Shown: piece by piece, positions 8,427 to 17,417 of the stretch
Layout: the number at the start of each line of letters is the position of its first letter
How positions within the stretch are numbered: position 1 is the first letter of the stretch
From: Rhizobium mongolense USDA 1844
GTDB lineage: Bacteria > Pseudomonadota > Alphaproteobacteria > Rhizobiales > Rhizobiaceae
Length of the DNA: 64,000 bases
Direction of reading: 5' to 3'
NCBI RefSeq assembly: GCF_000419765.1
Contig: NZ_ATTQ01000001.1
Coordinates: 500,819 to 564,818 of the forward strand
Notes under the pieces: generated by a model
Database searches by the model: none
Seen by the model: the letters and a program-made list of their open reading frames with translations, nothing else
What the model was told of the DNA's origin: nothing
Position numbers and translations under genes: made by a program

Positions 8427-9762
8427 CTAAGCGGCGCGCTTGAGGGCGCCTGTCAGCTTCGAGACGATCGTGTCGATGTGCTCGCGCTCGACGACGAGCG
8501 GCGGAGAAAGCGCGATGATGTCGCCCGTCACGCGGATGAGCAGTCCCTTCTGGAAGCAATCGACGAAGACGTCATAGGCTCGCGTGCCTGGTGCTCCGTT
8601 GCGCGATGTAAGCTCTACGGCGCCGACCAGCCCGAGATTGCGGATGTCGACGACATTGGGCAGGCCTTTCAGCGAATGCAGGGCCTCCTGCCAGTAGTCG
8701 GCCAAATCCGCTGCGCGGGTCAGCAGGCCTTCTTCCTCGTAGATTTCCATCGTCGCAAGACCGGCGGCGCAGGCGACCGGATGGCCGGAATAAGTATAGC
8801 CGTGGAAGAGTTCGATCGCATTTTCCGGTCCGACCATCAGGCCGTCATAGACCTTGCGGCTGGCAAAGACGGCGCCCATCGGGACCGTACCGTTGGTGAT
8901 GCCCTTTGCCGTGGTGACGAGGTCGGGCACGACGCCGAAATAGTCCGTCGCGAAGGGTGTGCCCAAGCGTCCAAAACCCGTGATGACCTCATCGAAGATC
9001 AAAAGGATGCCATACTTGTCTGCCGTCGCACGCAGTTTTTCCAGATAGCCCTTCGGCGGCAGGATGACGCCCGCCGATCCAGACATGGGTTCGACGATGA
9101 CGGCGGCAATGGTTTCCGCGCCATGGAGAGCGACCAGGCGTTCCAAATCATCCGCAAGTTCAATGCCGTGCTGGGGGAGCCCTTTGGAAAACGCATTTCG
9201 TTCGATATCGAGCGTGTGGCGCATGTGATCGGCTGGAATCTGCGGGAAGACCCGGCGGTTGTTAACAAGGCCGCCGACCGAAATGCCGCCGAAGCCGACG
9301 CCGTGGTAGCCCTTCTCGCGTCCGATGATCCGGGTTCGCGTGCCCTGGCCGATGGCGCGCTGATAGGCGATGGCGATCTTGAGCGCCGTATCGACGGATT
9401 CGGAACCGGAACCGGTGAAAAACACCCTGTCGAGCTTGGCGTCAGCGCCGCCCGGCGCATTCGCGGCAAGCTTGGCGGCAAAGTCGAAGGCGATCGGATG
9501 ACCCAATCTGGAAAGTCGGGGCGTAATCCAGAGCCGCGAGCTGGCGTTCGACAGCTTGGGCGATCTTTTTACGGCCGTGACCGGCGTTGCAGCACCAGAG
9601 GCCTGCCGTACCGTCCAGAACCTGATTGCCGTCGATATCGGTGTAGTACATGCCGTCGGCGGCGGTCAGCAGGCGGGGTGCGGCTTTGAACTGCCGGTTC
9701 GCCGTAAACGGCATCCAGAAATTGTCGAGAACGGGCGCGTTCGTTTTACTGACCTGATCCAT
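8427..9762 (-). pseudogene. Omega-amino acid (beta-alanine):pyruvate aminotransferase, frameshifted
   Basis: A class III PLP aminotransferase of about 442 residues, split into two frames. The first part (ATG 9762, AAGGAGG 8 bases upstream) reads to P-T-F-Q-I-G and then derails. The second part resumes with G-H-P-I-A-F-D-F and runs to the stop at 8427. The relatives have P-T-F-Q-M-G-H-P, which needs CAGATGGGTCAT; the sequence has CAGATTGGGTCAT, one extra base near 9505. All else is intact, including S-G-S-E-S, the cofactor region F-D-E-V-I-T-G-F-G-R-L-G and the Schiff-base lysine in T-T-A-K-G-I-T. The family moves the amino group of beta-alanine or other omega-amines to pyruvate. It is divergent from an XRE-cupin regulator, which probably controls it. 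The frameshift may be real or a sequencing error. Confidence 0.85.
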
Positions 9763-9835
9763 GATGGCCACCTCCTTTGGGATGACAATCAGATCAGCGA
9801 TTTCTTCATTTCAAACAAGTCCTTTTCTTTCTGAC

Positions 9836-9872
9836 GATAACGCATTGAATATTATGAGCGTCAAAGATAACG
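9836..9872. promoter_or_regulatory. Candidate operator: GATAACG repeats 30 bp apart
   Basis: GATAACG occurs at 9836-9842 and again at 9866-9872, exactly 30 bp apart (about three helical turns), in the 144-bp divergent region between the aminotransferase and the XRE-cupin gene. This arrangement would suit the regulator, but nothing beyond the repeat supports it. Confidence 0.35.
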
Positions 9873-9906
9873 TTTTCGCTATTTTGGACACAGGAACGAT
9901 CCGCAC

Positions 9907-10455
9907 ATGTCCGTCGACATTGGCAGCCGCCTCCGTCACCTGCGCATTGCGCACAACCTTTCCCAGCGCGAACTCGCCAAGCGCACGGGCGTGCCGAATT
10001 CCACGATCTCTCTCATCGAGTCGAATTCCTCGAACCCATCGGTGGGCGCCTTGAAACGGATACTGGATGGCATCCCGATCGGTCTGGCCGAATTTTTCGC
10101 CTTCGAGCCCGTAAGTCCCAGGAAGGCGTTCTATGCCGCGGAAGAACTGGTGGAGATCGGCAAGGGCGCTATCTCGTACAGGCAGGTTGGAGAAAACCTG
10201 TTCGGACGCAGCCTGCAAATCCTTAAAGAGTGCTACCAGCCAGGCGCGGACACCGGAAAGGTTCCTCTCGTGCACGAAGGAGAGGAGGGCGGGATCGTCC
10301 TGACTGGAAGGCTCGAGGTCACGGTCGATGATGAGCGGAAAATCCTCGGGCCGGGCGATGCCTATTATTTCGAAAGCAGGCGACCGCACCGCTTCCGCTG
10401 CGTCGGGCCGGTGCCCTGCGAGGTCATCAGTGCCTGCACGCCGCCGACCTTCTAG
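9907..10455 (+). CDS. XRE-cupin transcriptional regulator (PuuR-like)
   Basis: 182 residues. An N-terminal helix-turn-helix of the XRE/Cro type (about residues 6-60, with L-S-Q-R-E-L-A-K-R and P-N-S-T-I-S-L-I-E) is followed by a C-terminal cupin domain (about 105-178, with V-H-E-G-E-E-G-G-I-V-L-T-G and G-D-A-Y-Y-F). PuuR-like regulators of this build sense polyamines or amino acids and control neighbouring catabolic genes. It diverges from the omega-amino acid aminotransferase gene, its likely target. Its stop codon overlaps the stop of the convergent P5C-reductase-like gene by four bases (10452-10455), so no terminator separates the two. Confidence 0.85.
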   Translation: MSVDIGSRLRHLRIAHNLSQRELAKRTGVPNSTISLIESNSSNPSVGALKRILDGIPIGLAEFFAFEPVSPRKAFYAAEELVEIGKGAISYRQVGENLFGRSLQILKECYQPGADTGKVPLVHEGEEGGIVLTGRLEVTVDDERKILGPGDAYYFESRRPHRFRCVGPVPCEVISACTPPTF

Positions 10456-11237
10456 GTCGTACGGCCCTCGATGCGGGCAAGCACGCCGTCGAGTGCGATG
10501 GTCAGCGCGGCAAGGCCGCCCTTCTTTTCGAAGTCGGAAAGAACCTGCTCGTTCAGTCCGCCCTTGGTCGCGAATTCGCGGCTGAGCGTGCTGAACGGCT
10601 CGGCGCCGGGCCCGCTCGCCTTCTGAGCAAGGCTTGCAAAGAGAGGGGCGATGTAGGCATGTCCCGTCGCCCTTTCTAGGCCGCTTCTTTCCAGCCAGGC
10701 CGCGACCGTTTCCATGATTCCGAAATAGGTCGACATCATCGCGCTCGCCGTCGCAAGAAGATCGTATTCCTTCCTCGACTGGCATTGGACAGCCGTTCCG
10801 AGGGTGTCGAACAGCGCTGAGACCGTGTCGTCGGAGGGATAGATGGCGGTTACGCCTTGCCGCCTCGCGACGAAGGGCAGAGGGATCGCCTGGAGGAGAT
10901 GCACGTCGGCGCCGATCCAGTCGAGCAGGGCCTGGCGCTCCGTCGCCGCGACGACGCTGACGACCGTCTGCCCGTCCCTGAACGAAAGCTTCCGCACAAC
11001 CTCCTCGGCGACCTGCGGCCGTATCGCCAGGAAGACGATGTCGCTGCGCTCGACGACATCCTGGTTATCCCGGGCAATTCGGACGGCGGCGAATTCGGCT
11101 GCCAGTGTCGCGGCGATGTGAGCGCTTCGAGGGGAAACGTGAATCTCGGAGGCATAGGTCGGCTCAGTGAGAAGCCCGCGAACCATCGCCTCGGTGATAA
11201 CGCCAGTTCCGACGAATCCGATGCTTTTGACTTTCAC
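10452..11237 (-). CDS. Pyrroline-5-carboxylate reductase-like NAD(P)-dependent enzyme
   Basis: 261 residues from GTG 11237, which has GGAG eight bases upstream and lies four bases after the GntR stop, so the two genes are translationally coupled. A Rossmann fold opens the protein (I-G-F-V-G-T-G-V-I-T-E-A-M), then D-I-V-F-L-A-I-R-P-Q, and a C-terminal all-helical P5CR dimerisation domain carries E-F-A-T-K-G-G-L-N-E-Q. It would reduce pyrroline-5-carboxylate or a related cyclic imine. In a hydroxyproline locus the substrate could be pyrroline-2-carboxylate or a hydroxylated pyrroline instead of P5C itself, which is inference. Confidence 0.8.
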   Translation of the reverse strand: MKVKSIGFVGTGVITEAMVRGLLTEPTYASEIHVSPRSAHIAATLAAEFAAVRIARDNQDVVERSDIVFLAIRPQVAEEVVRKLSFRDGQTVVSVVAATERQALLDWIGADVHLLQAIPLPFVARRQGVTAIYPSDDTVSALFDTLGTAVQCQSRKEYDLLATASAMMSTYFGIMETVAAWLERSGLERATGHAYIAPLFASLAQKASGPGAEPFSTLSREFATKGGLNEQVLSDFEKKGGLAALTIALDGVLARIEGRTT

Positions 11238-11241
11238 CTGA

Positions 11242-11961
11242 TCACTCCGCAGCTCGCAGCCGGCCCAGCGCCACGTCCGTCGTGTAGTTCTCGCGCATGA
11301 AGTTGATGAAATTGTCCTGGAACTGGCGCGTATGGGCGTGGGCGAGCTCATCGGCCAGGTCCACGTTCTTGTCCCGGATGGCGTCGAGCATGAGCGTATG
11401 CTCGTCGGTCAAAAGATAGCCCTCGTGGGTCCGCTCCAGATATTCGAAATGCAGATGGAGCATGCGCTGGCCCTGCGACAGCAGCTTTTCGTAGAACGAG
11501 GCCAGGTACTGGTTCTTGCCTGCATGGGCGATTGCCATATGGAATTCCTTGTTGGCTTCCGACATGGCCAGATGATTGCCGGTCTTGACTGCCGCCTCGA
11601 ACTGTTTTTGGCGCTTGGCGATGATCTTCAGGTCGGTGTCCGTCCGCAGAGCGGCGGCCAGGCGCGTATTCATGCGCTGCGCGATGTCGAGCGCCTCCAC
11701 GTATTTGGGGAACGTCGCGATCTCGATCGGAGCAACGATCGTGCTGCGGTTGGAAAGCGTCACGACCAGTTCGTCCGCGCCAAGTCGGATCAGCGCCTCA
11801 CGCACCGGGGAGCGGGACATGTCGAAACGTTCTGCCAGCGTCATCTCATCGAGAAGCTGGCCGGGCGCCAGAGTGAGGGCCAGGATCTCATTGCGGAGCG
11901 TCTCGTAGACGTTTTTCCAGCCGGTACCCCGGGTTCGTTTCACTTCCGATTCTTCAGACAC
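11242..11961 (-). CDS. GntR-family regulator, FadR/FCD subfamily, of the hydroxyproline locus
   Basis: 239 residues from GTG 11961 (AGGGA six bases upstream). A winged-helix GntR domain (about residues 14-80, with L-A-E-R-F-D-M-S-R-S-P-V-R-E-A-L) precedes an FCD ligand-binding domain (about 95-220) with the metal-ligand pattern N-K-E-F-H and D-E-H in helices. It diverges from the amino acid importer operon across a ~200-bp region holding two 19-bp repeats, and it begins a short operon with the P5CR-like gene. By position it resembles HypR, the hydroxyproline regulator of Sinorhizobium; the ligand is inferred from the neighbouring enzymes only. Confidence 0.8.
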   Translation of the reverse strand: MSEESEVKRTRGTGWKNVYETLRNEILALTLAPGQLLDEMTLAERFDMSRSPVREALIRLGADELVVTLSNRSTIVAPIEIATFPKYVEALDIAQRMNTRLAAALRTDTDLKIIAKRQKQFEAAVKTGNHLAMSEANKEFHMAIAHAGKNQYLASFYEKLLSQGQRMLHLHFEYLERTHEGYLLTDEHTLMLDAIRDKNVDLADELAHAHTRQFQDNFINFMRENYTTDVALGRLRAAE

Positions 11962-12040
11962 TTAGGTCCCTTTCTCTCGACGCGGCAGCATTGGGCCAGA
12001 AAAACAGCGTGTCGGCAACGTAATTTTTCCGCTTGACTTT

Positions 12041-12088
12041 GTCGACACGCTGTTGACAGTTATTAGCCAGTCGACATGTAGCCGACAG
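12041..12088. promoter_or_regulatory. Candidate GntR operator pair
   Basis: Two related 19-mers lie in the divergent region: GTCGACACGCTGTTGACAG (12041-12059) and GTCGACATGTAGCCGACAG (12070-12088). They share 14 of 19 positions, repeat at a 29-bp interval, and each is a rough palindrome of GTCGACA type. They are good candidates for sites bound by the adjacent FCD-type GntR protein. Confidence 0.5.
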
Positions 12089-12158
12089 AAAAATCACAGA
12101 AACGGCTAAAGCCGACGAGTGGAACCGCGCGCTTCGCGCACAGCAAAGAGGAATGCCG

Positions 12159-12992
12159 ATGCTTTCGAAGATGTTAACGTCCGCCTTGCGGGCGCTGCCC
12201 GCGCTCGCCCTCATGGGAGGTCTTTCCGTAACCGCCGCTCACGCCCAGACGGCCGAAGGATACTGGAAAGGAGTCCAGAAAGCGGGCGTCCTGCGTTGCG
12301 GCGCAGCAGTCGCGCCGCCCTATGTCATGCGCGATCCGGCGACCGGCGAGTACTCCGGTTTCTTCGCGGATCTCTGCAAGGAGTTCGCCGACGCATTGAA
12401 GGTGAAGCCTGAGTTCGTCGATACGACCTGGGACAACATCGTCGCTGGCCTGCAGGCCGGCAAATGGGACGTGTCCCTCGCCCTAAACCGCACGCCGGCG
12501 CGAGCCATGGCCGTACAGTTCTCGATCCCGGCGATGGAGTATCAGATCTCGCTCGCCTACAACAAGAATAACCCCAAAATTCCGGCGAGTGCCGCTGCCG
12601 TTGCAGATATTGACAAGGGCGGCGTGACGATCGCGGTGATGTCCGGCACAGCCCAGGACAAGGCGATCTCGGCGGCGGTGAAGAATGCCACGGTCTTGCG
12701 CCTTCCCGGCAACGACGAGACCCGCCTGGCGGTGACCTCCAAGCGCGCGGACATCCTGGTCGACGCCTCCGACACCAACCAGCTCTTTACGCAATCCAAT
12801 CCAGACTGGGCGGTAGCATTGAACCCGACGCCCGCTCTTGCCAAGCAGGGCGTGGCATTCGGCCTGCCGCACAATCTTTCGGCCGCAGACGTCGAAGTCG
12901 TCAATATCTTCCTGGAAGAGAAGGTCGCCACCGGTCATGTGGACGAGTTGATCCGCAAGGCCGTCGACGAAGTCCTCAAGGGCGCGAAGTAA
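12159..12992 (+). CDS. Amino acid ABC transporter, periplasmic binding protein
   Basis: 277 residues from ATG 12159 (AGAGGA six bases upstream; an ATG six bases earlier overlaps that site). A signal peptide of about 26 residues ends at A-H-A-Q. The mature protein is a family 3 (HisJ/GlnH-like) solute-binding protein: G-V-L-R-C-G near the start, G-F-F-A-D-L-C-K-E-F-A in lobe 1 and A-D-I-L-V-D-A-S-D-T-N in the second lobe. It is first in an operon with an ATPase and two permeases, then hydroxyproline-type enzymes. The likely ligand is hydroxyproline or a related imino acid, by context. Confidence 0.85.
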   Translation: MLSKMLTSALRALPALALMGGLSVTAAHAQTAEGYWKGVQKAGVLRCGAAVAPPYVMRDPATGEYSGFFADLCKEFADALKVKPEFVDTTWDNIVAGLQAGKWDVSLALNRTPARAMAVQFSIPAMEYQISLAYNKNNPKIPASAAAVADIDKGGVTIAVMSGTAQDKAISAAVKNATVLRLPGNDETRLAVTSKRADILVDASDTNQLFTQSNPDWAVALNPTPALAKQGVAFGLPHNLSAADVEVVNIFLEEKVATGHVDELIRKAVDEVLKGAK

Positions 12993-13055
12993 AGCCGCTG
13001 GCGTCGGCGCTTTGTCGTCGACGCCTCCTTTCGCTGCTACGAACCGAGCTCGGCC

Positions 13056-13832
13056 ATGACCATGTCTCTCAGCCTTCCCCTCGTGAAAATGCAGAAGCTC
13101 CATAAGAGCTACGGTCCTATCCAGGTGCTCAAAGGCATCGACATCGAAATGAAGCCCGGCGAACGCGTCGTCGTCATCGGCCCCAGCGGCGGCGGCAAGA
13201 GCACGCTTCTTCGGGTGATGATGGGTCTCGAGAAGATCGACAGCGGGTCGATCAGCTTCGAGGGCAACTCCTACATCTCGTCGGAGGCCGCCGACCGGAA
13301 GACCCTGATCGACACCGAGGTCCGCCGGTCGATCGGGATGGTCTTTCAGCATTATACACTGTTCCCGCACCTGAACGTCCTGCAGAACCTCGTTCTCGCC
13401 CCTTGCAAGGTTCGAGGAGAGCCGAAGGCGAAGGCCGAAGCACGCGCTGAGGCTCTTCTCGATCGATTCGGCCTCGGCGCGAAAGCGAAAGCCTATCCGG
13501 CCCAGCTCTCCGGCGGACAAAAGCAGCGCGTTGCCATCGCCCGAGCGCTCATGCTGGATCCAAAGCTGATGCTGTTCGACGAGGTGACATCTGCGCTGGA
13601 TCCTGAACTTGTCAGCGAAGTCGAGCACGTCATCCTGCAGCTTGCCGCTCAGAACATGCCGATGATGATCGTCACGCATGACATGTGGTTCGCAAAGAAC
13701 ATCGCGTCTCGCGTCATCTTCTGCGCCGGCGGTGTGGTGGTCGAGGACGGCCCTCCCGAACAGGTGCTCGGCGCGCCTCGAGAGGAGCGTACGAAGGAGT
13801 TCATCGATCGCGTCTTCCATATCAAGCAGTAG
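13056..13832 (+). CDS. Amino acid ABC transporter, ATP-binding protein
   Basis: 258 residues. Motifs in order: Walker A G-P-S-G-G-G-K-S-T, Q-loop M-V-F-Q-H-Y, signature L-S-G-G-Q-K-Q-R, Walker B L-M-L-F-D-E-V-T-S-A-L-D and the switch histidine in V-T-H-D-M. Length and motif spacing match the GlnQ/HisP family of polar amino acid importers. It lies 63 bases after the binding-protein gene and 10 bases before the first permease, so it is the energy-coupling subunit of that system at the inner face of the membrane. Confidence 0.9.
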   Translation: MTMSLSLPLVKMQKLHKSYGPIQVLKGIDIEMKPGERVVVIGPSGGGKSTLLRVMMGLEKIDSGSISFEGNSYISSEAADRKTLIDTEVRRSIGMVFQHYTLFPHLNVLQNLVLAPCKVRGEPKAKAEARAEALLDRFGLGAKAKAYPAQLSGGQKQRVAIARALMLDPKLMLFDEVTSALDPELVSEVEHVILQLAAQNMPMMIVTHDMWFAKNIASRVIFCAGGVVVEDGPPEQVLGAPREERTKEFIDRVFHIKQ

Positions 13833-13842
13833 GGAGGGGATC

Positions 13843-14505
13843 GTGAACTATACCTTCGATTTCAACGCAATTTCCTTCGCGCCGCTGCTACAGGGGCTGT
13901 GGGTATCGCTGGAGTTGACGGTCGCGGCGAATGCCATAGGCATCGTCTTCGGCTTCGTGCTGGCACTCCTCATCATGAGCCCCATCAAGATCGTGCGGCT
14001 GCCGTTCATGCTGTTCGTGGAGTTCTTCCGCTGCACGCCGGCCATCGTCCAGATCGTCTGGATTTTCTACTGCGTGCCGATGCTGTTTGACGTCTTTCTC
14101 GACCCGATGACGATGGGGATATTGGCATTGGGGTTGAATCTCACGGCGTTTAACGCCGAGGCCTATCGGGCATCCATCCAGGCGGTTCCGCGCGAACAGC
14201 TCGACGCCGGGATCGCGCTCGGCCTCAACCCGCTCCAACGCGTTCTCTATATCGTCCTTCCCACCGCGTTCCGTGCGTCGATCCCGGTCCTCCTGACCAA
14301 TGGTATCGGCATCTTTCAGCAGAGCGCCTTGGTGGCGATCGTCGCCCTGCAGGATCTCATGTACCAGGGCAAGTCGCTAGCGACTGAAACCTACCGGCCC
14401 ATCGAGACCTTCACCGTGGTCGCGCTGATCTATTTCGCAGTCTCGTTCCCGATAACCCAGATCGTCGGCTTTCTTGAACGTCGACGCCAATTGCTCGTCA
14501 GTTAG
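13843..14505 (+). CDS. Amino acid ABC transporter permease (first)
   Basis: 220 residues from GTG 13843, preceded by GGGAGGGGATC. About five transmembrane helices. A HisM/GlnP-type inner-membrane component with F-F-R-C-T-P-A-I-V-Q-I-V-W in the early helices and the coupling-loop E-A-x-x-L-G equivalent Q-L-D-A-G-I-A-L-G-L. It pairs with the next permease gene to form the heterodimeric channel. Confidence 0.88.
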   Translation: MNYTFDFNAISFAPLLQGLWVSLELTVAANAIGIVFGFVLALLIMSPIKIVRLPFMLFVEFFRCTPAIVQIVWIFYCVPMLFDVFLDPMTMGILALGLNLTAFNAEAYRASIQAVPREQLDAGIALGLNPLQRVLYIVLPTAFRASIPVLLTNGIGIFQQSALVAIVALQDLMYQGKSLATETYRPIETFTVVALIYFAVSFPITQIVGFLERRRQLLVS

Positions 14506-14515
14506 GAGGCAGATC

Positions 14516-15181
14516 ATGGAGCTCGATTTTTCGATCCTACTTCGTTTCCAGAACGCTCTGCTGCTCGGCCTCTGGATGACGATCAAGCTGACGGTGATCT
14601 GCGTCGTGCTCGGCTGCGCACTGGGCTTTCTCGTCGGACTTGCCCGGACGTCCCGCAGTGTAACTCTGCGTGCGGTCTCAAGCATTTATGTCGAATTCTT
14701 TCGCGGCACGCCGGTCCTGATCCAGCTATTCTGGATATTCTTCTGCCTGCCACTCATCCTCGGTGTCGAACTCTCGAATCTGACATCGGGCGTGATCGCG
14801 CTAACCCTTTATATGGGCGCGATCACCAGCGAGACCTTCCGGGCCAGTCTCAAGTCGATCGGTCCCGAGCAGTTGGATGCCTGTATCGCGCTCGGTCTGC
14901 CGTGGAATATCCAGGTGACCAACGTCGTGCTGCCTCAAGCCGTACTGCGCGCGATCCCGACGCTGCTTTCGAACTGCATCAGCCTGTTCAAGGAAAGCGC
15001 ATTGGTGTCTGCCGTCGGCATGGCCGATCTCATGTTCGTTGGTCAAAACATCTCGAACAACACGGCAAGGCCCGTCGAGGTGCTGACGGTCGTCGCCCTG
15101 ATCTACTTCGTGATCGCCTTTCCGCTGACGCGGGCGGTCTCCGTCATCGAGGGGCGGATCCTCAAGAAACTCGCGATCTAA
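14516..15181 (+). CDS. Amino acid ABC transporter permease (second)
   Basis: 221 residues from ATG 14516 behind TTAGGAGGCAGATC, ten bases after the first permease. About five transmembrane helices with F-F-R-G-T-P-V-L-I-Q and the coupling motif E-Q-L-D-A-C-I-A-L-G-L. It is a paralogue of the preceding gene and completes the importer. The deaminase gene follows 31 bases downstream in the same direction. Confidence 0.88.
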   Translation: MELDFSILLRFQNALLLGLWMTIKLTVICVVLGCALGFLVGLARTSRSVTLRAVSSIYVEFFRGTPVLIQLFWIFFCLPLILGVELSNLTSGVIALTLYMGAITSETFRASLKSIGPEQLDACIALGLPWNIQVTNVVLPQAVLRAIPTLLSNCISLFKESALVSAVGMADLMFVGQNISNNTARPVEVLTVVALIYFVIAFPLTRAVSVIEGRILKKLAI

Positions 15182-15212
15182 AGAAATCAAATCCCAAGAC
15201 AGGAGACATTCC

Positions 15213-16091
15213 ATGAAACTCTCTGGCGTCATGCCCGCGCTCATTACTCCGTTCGACGCGAACAACAAGATCGATTTCAAGGCGTTCGAAAAGCACCTGA
15301 CCGCGCTCAGGGCCGCGGGCGTCACCGGCTGGGTGCCGATGGGATCGACAGGCGAATACTTCTCCCTTTCGAACGCGGAGCGCGATGAGGTCCTGAGGTT
15401 CGTGAAGGACTTCGCCAATAAGGATGAAATCCTGATCGCCGGTACCAACGCGCCGGCGACCCGCGAGGTCATCGAGAACACCCTGCGCGCCAAGGAGATC
15501 GGATACAATACGGTCCTGCTGGCGACCCCATTCTACACGCGGCCAACCCAGGAGGAACTGCTGGCGCATTACCGGGCCGTTCTCGATGCCACCGATGTCA
15601 ACCTCATCATGTACAACTACCCGCCGAAGGACGGCATCGAGATTTCCTTCGAGCTCATGGATGCGCTCGCCGACGATCCGCGGGTCATCGGCATCAAGGA
15701 AAGTTCGGGCGTCCTGCAACGTGCCGTGGATATCCACGCCCGTTACAAAGGCCGTATCGACCTCGTCTCGGGTTCGGACGATATCGCCCTCGATTTCATG
15801 TTCTGGGGCGCCGACTCCTGGATCTGCGGACCGGCCAACTGCATGGCAAAGGCCTGCGTCGATCTCGACCGCACATTCCGTTCCGGCGAGCTCGCAAAGG
15901 CGCGTGAAAAGATGACGGTCCTCTACCGCGCCATGAACATTCTGGAAAGCGGCAAGTTCGTCCAGAAGATCAAATATGGCTGCGAGCTCCAGGGCACGCC
16001 GGTTGGTGTCTGCCGCGCTCCGCTCGGCGAGCTCGCGTTTGAGGAAAAGGCCGATTTCAGGGCGGCCATGCAGCCGATCCTCAACTGGTGA
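15213..16091 (+). CDS. hypD: DapA-family lyase, probable pyrroline-4-hydroxy-2-carboxylate deaminase
   Basis: 292 residues, (beta/alpha)8 dihydrodipicolinate synthase/N-acetylneuraminate lyase superfamily. It has G-S-T-G-E-Y-F-S-L-S near residue 45, the catalytic tyrosine in M-Y-N-Y-P-P and the Schiff-base lysine in G-I-K-E-S-S-G. In the D-hydroxyproline route, a DapA relative deaminates and dehydrates pyrroline-4-hydroxy-2-carboxylate to alpha-ketoglutarate semialdehyde. The neighbours (amino acid oxidase, aldehyde dehydrogenase, racemase-family enzyme, imino acid importer) are exactly the partners expected. The symbol is assigned on context plus family, not on a diagnostic residue. Confidence 0.78.
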   Translation: MKLSGVMPALITPFDANNKIDFKAFEKHLTALRAAGVTGWVPMGSTGEYFSLSNAERDEVLRFVKDFANKDEILIAGTNAPATREVIENTLRAKEIGYNTVLLATPFYTRPTQEELLAHYRAVLDATDVNLIMYNYPPKDGIEISFELMDALADDPRVIGIKESSGVLQRAVDIHARYKGRIDLVSGSDDIALDFMFWGADSWICGPANCMAKACVDLDRTFRSGELAKAREKMTVLYRAMNILESGKFVQKIKYGCELQGTPVGVCRAPLGELAFEEKADFRAAMQPILNW

Positions 16092-16144
16092 ATGGCTACG
16101 GGCGGCCGGGCCGCCCCGGCAAATTTCGAATTTACGAGGTCTTC

Positions 16145-17383
16145 GTGACATCCACTGTGGTCGTTGGTGCCGGAATTATCGGCATCGCAATCGCCTATGA
16201 ACTTCAGCGTCGTGGCGATGCCGTCATACTGCTAGACAAGGATGCACCCGGCATGGGCGCATCCTATGGAAATATGGCAAGCATAGCGGTGACGGAGTTC
16301 ATGCCGGCCTCGCGTCCCGGCATCTGGGCGCAAATGCCGAAATGGCTGCTCGACCCGGAGGGCCCGGTGCGCATCCGTCCCGGATACCTGCCGAAGCTGG
16401 CGCCATGGTTTCTGCGGTTCATTGCTGCAAGCCGGCCCTCGAAACTCAGGGAACTGGAAGCTGCAGGCGCCGTCCTTTGCGGCCGTGCTCTCGAAGACCT
16501 CAATGCGCTCCTGAAGGAGACCGGCCTTGCGCATATGCTGAGCGCCGAGGGCTGCCTTAGCCTGTATACAGACGAGGCCGAGTTCCGAGCCGACCGGGAG
16601 CACCTCGAGGTCCTGGAACGTTTCGATTTGCGCCACGAGGTGCTCGGCACGAACGCTATCCGAGACCTGGAGCCTGCGTTAACGACCAAGATCGGCAGGG
16701 CCGTCCTTTTCCCGGACAACCGTTCGCTCGCCGATCCATATAAGCTCGTCGTCGCGCTATCGGAGAAGTTCCAGGGATTGGGCGGGCGTATCGAGGAGGG
16801 CGACGTCTCCGGTTTCGAGCACCGTGAGGAAGGGGTTGCCGCGCTTCGGCTGGCGGACGGGCGCAGCCTTGCGGCAGACAGGGTGGTGCTTGCGGCCGGC
16901 GCCTTCACCGCCCGGCTTTCCGCGCTGCTGCGGGAACATATCCCCCTCGAAACCGAACGCGGCTACCACACCCAGATCATGGAGCCCGGCATCTCGATGC
17001 GTCATTCGATCATCTGGCCGGCGCGCGCCTTCATGGTCACACCGACGGCGGGCGGCATCCGGGTCGGCGGCACGATCGAGATGGCCGGTCTCGACGCGCC
17101 GCCGGACTACCGGCGCGCGAAGGTCCTGGTGAAGAGGGCTCAGGAGGCGTTGCCGGATCTAAAGGCCCGGCAGGCGACGCAGTGGATGGGGCATCGCCCG
17201 GCGCTGCCTGACACCGTCCCGGTCATGGGCCAATCCGCCAAGCGCCGCAACGTGTGGTACGCGACCGGCCACGGACATCTCGGCCTCACATATGCGGCTA
17301 CGACAGGCCGCCTGATGGCTGATCTCATAACGGGCATCGAACCGCCCGTGGACATGAAACCCTATCGCGTCGACCGCTTCTAA
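16145..17383 (+). CDS. FAD-dependent D-amino acid oxidase family enzyme, probable D-hydroxyproline dehydrogenase
   Basis: About 412 residues from GTG 16145, which has CGAGG five bases upstream and leaves only four residues before the FAD motif. A GTG at 16088 overlapping the previous stop would add an unrelated 19-residue leader. The dinucleotide motif V-V-G-A-G-I-I-G-I-A-I-A-Y-E-L is N-terminal, and G-H-G-H-L-G-L-T-Y-A near the C-terminus is typical of DadA-like D-amino acid dehydrogenases. In the hydroxyproline pathway this enzyme (HypO) oxidises cis-4-hydroxy-D-proline to the pyrroline that the DapA-family deaminase uses. It probably passes electrons to the respiratory chain. Confidence 0.8.
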   Translation: MTSTVVVGAGIIGIAIAYELQRRGDAVILLDKDAPGMGASYGNMASIAVTEFMPASRPGIWAQMPKWLLDPEGPVRIRPGYLPKLAPWFLRFIAASRPSKLRELEAAGAVLCGRALEDLNALLKETGLAHMLSAEGCLSLYTDEAEFRADREHLEVLERFDLRHEVLGTNAIRDLEPALTTKIGRAVLFPDNRSLADPYKLVVALSEKFQGLGGRIEEGDVSGFEHREEGVAALRLADGRSLAADRVVLAAGAFTARLSALLREHIPLETERGYHTQIMEPGISMRHSIIWPARAFMVTPTAGGIRVGGTIEMAGLDAPPDYRRAKVLVKRAQEALPDLKARQATQWMGHRPALPDTVPVMGQSAKRRNVWYATGHGHLGLTYAATTGRLMADLITGIEPPVDMKPYRVDRF

Positions 17384-17417
17384 GTGCGGTGTCGGCGCAA
17401 GCCGAAAGGGAGTGAAT

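Noticed and set aside
8346..9689. 447-residue open frame on the plus strand
   Set aside because: It lies opposite the aminotransferase and has Asp/Arg-rich shadow composition with no domain; the minus strand encodes the real protein.
12483..13820. 445-residue open frame on the minus strand
   Set aside because: Antisense to the binding-protein and ATPase genes of the amino acid importer; no recognisable motif.
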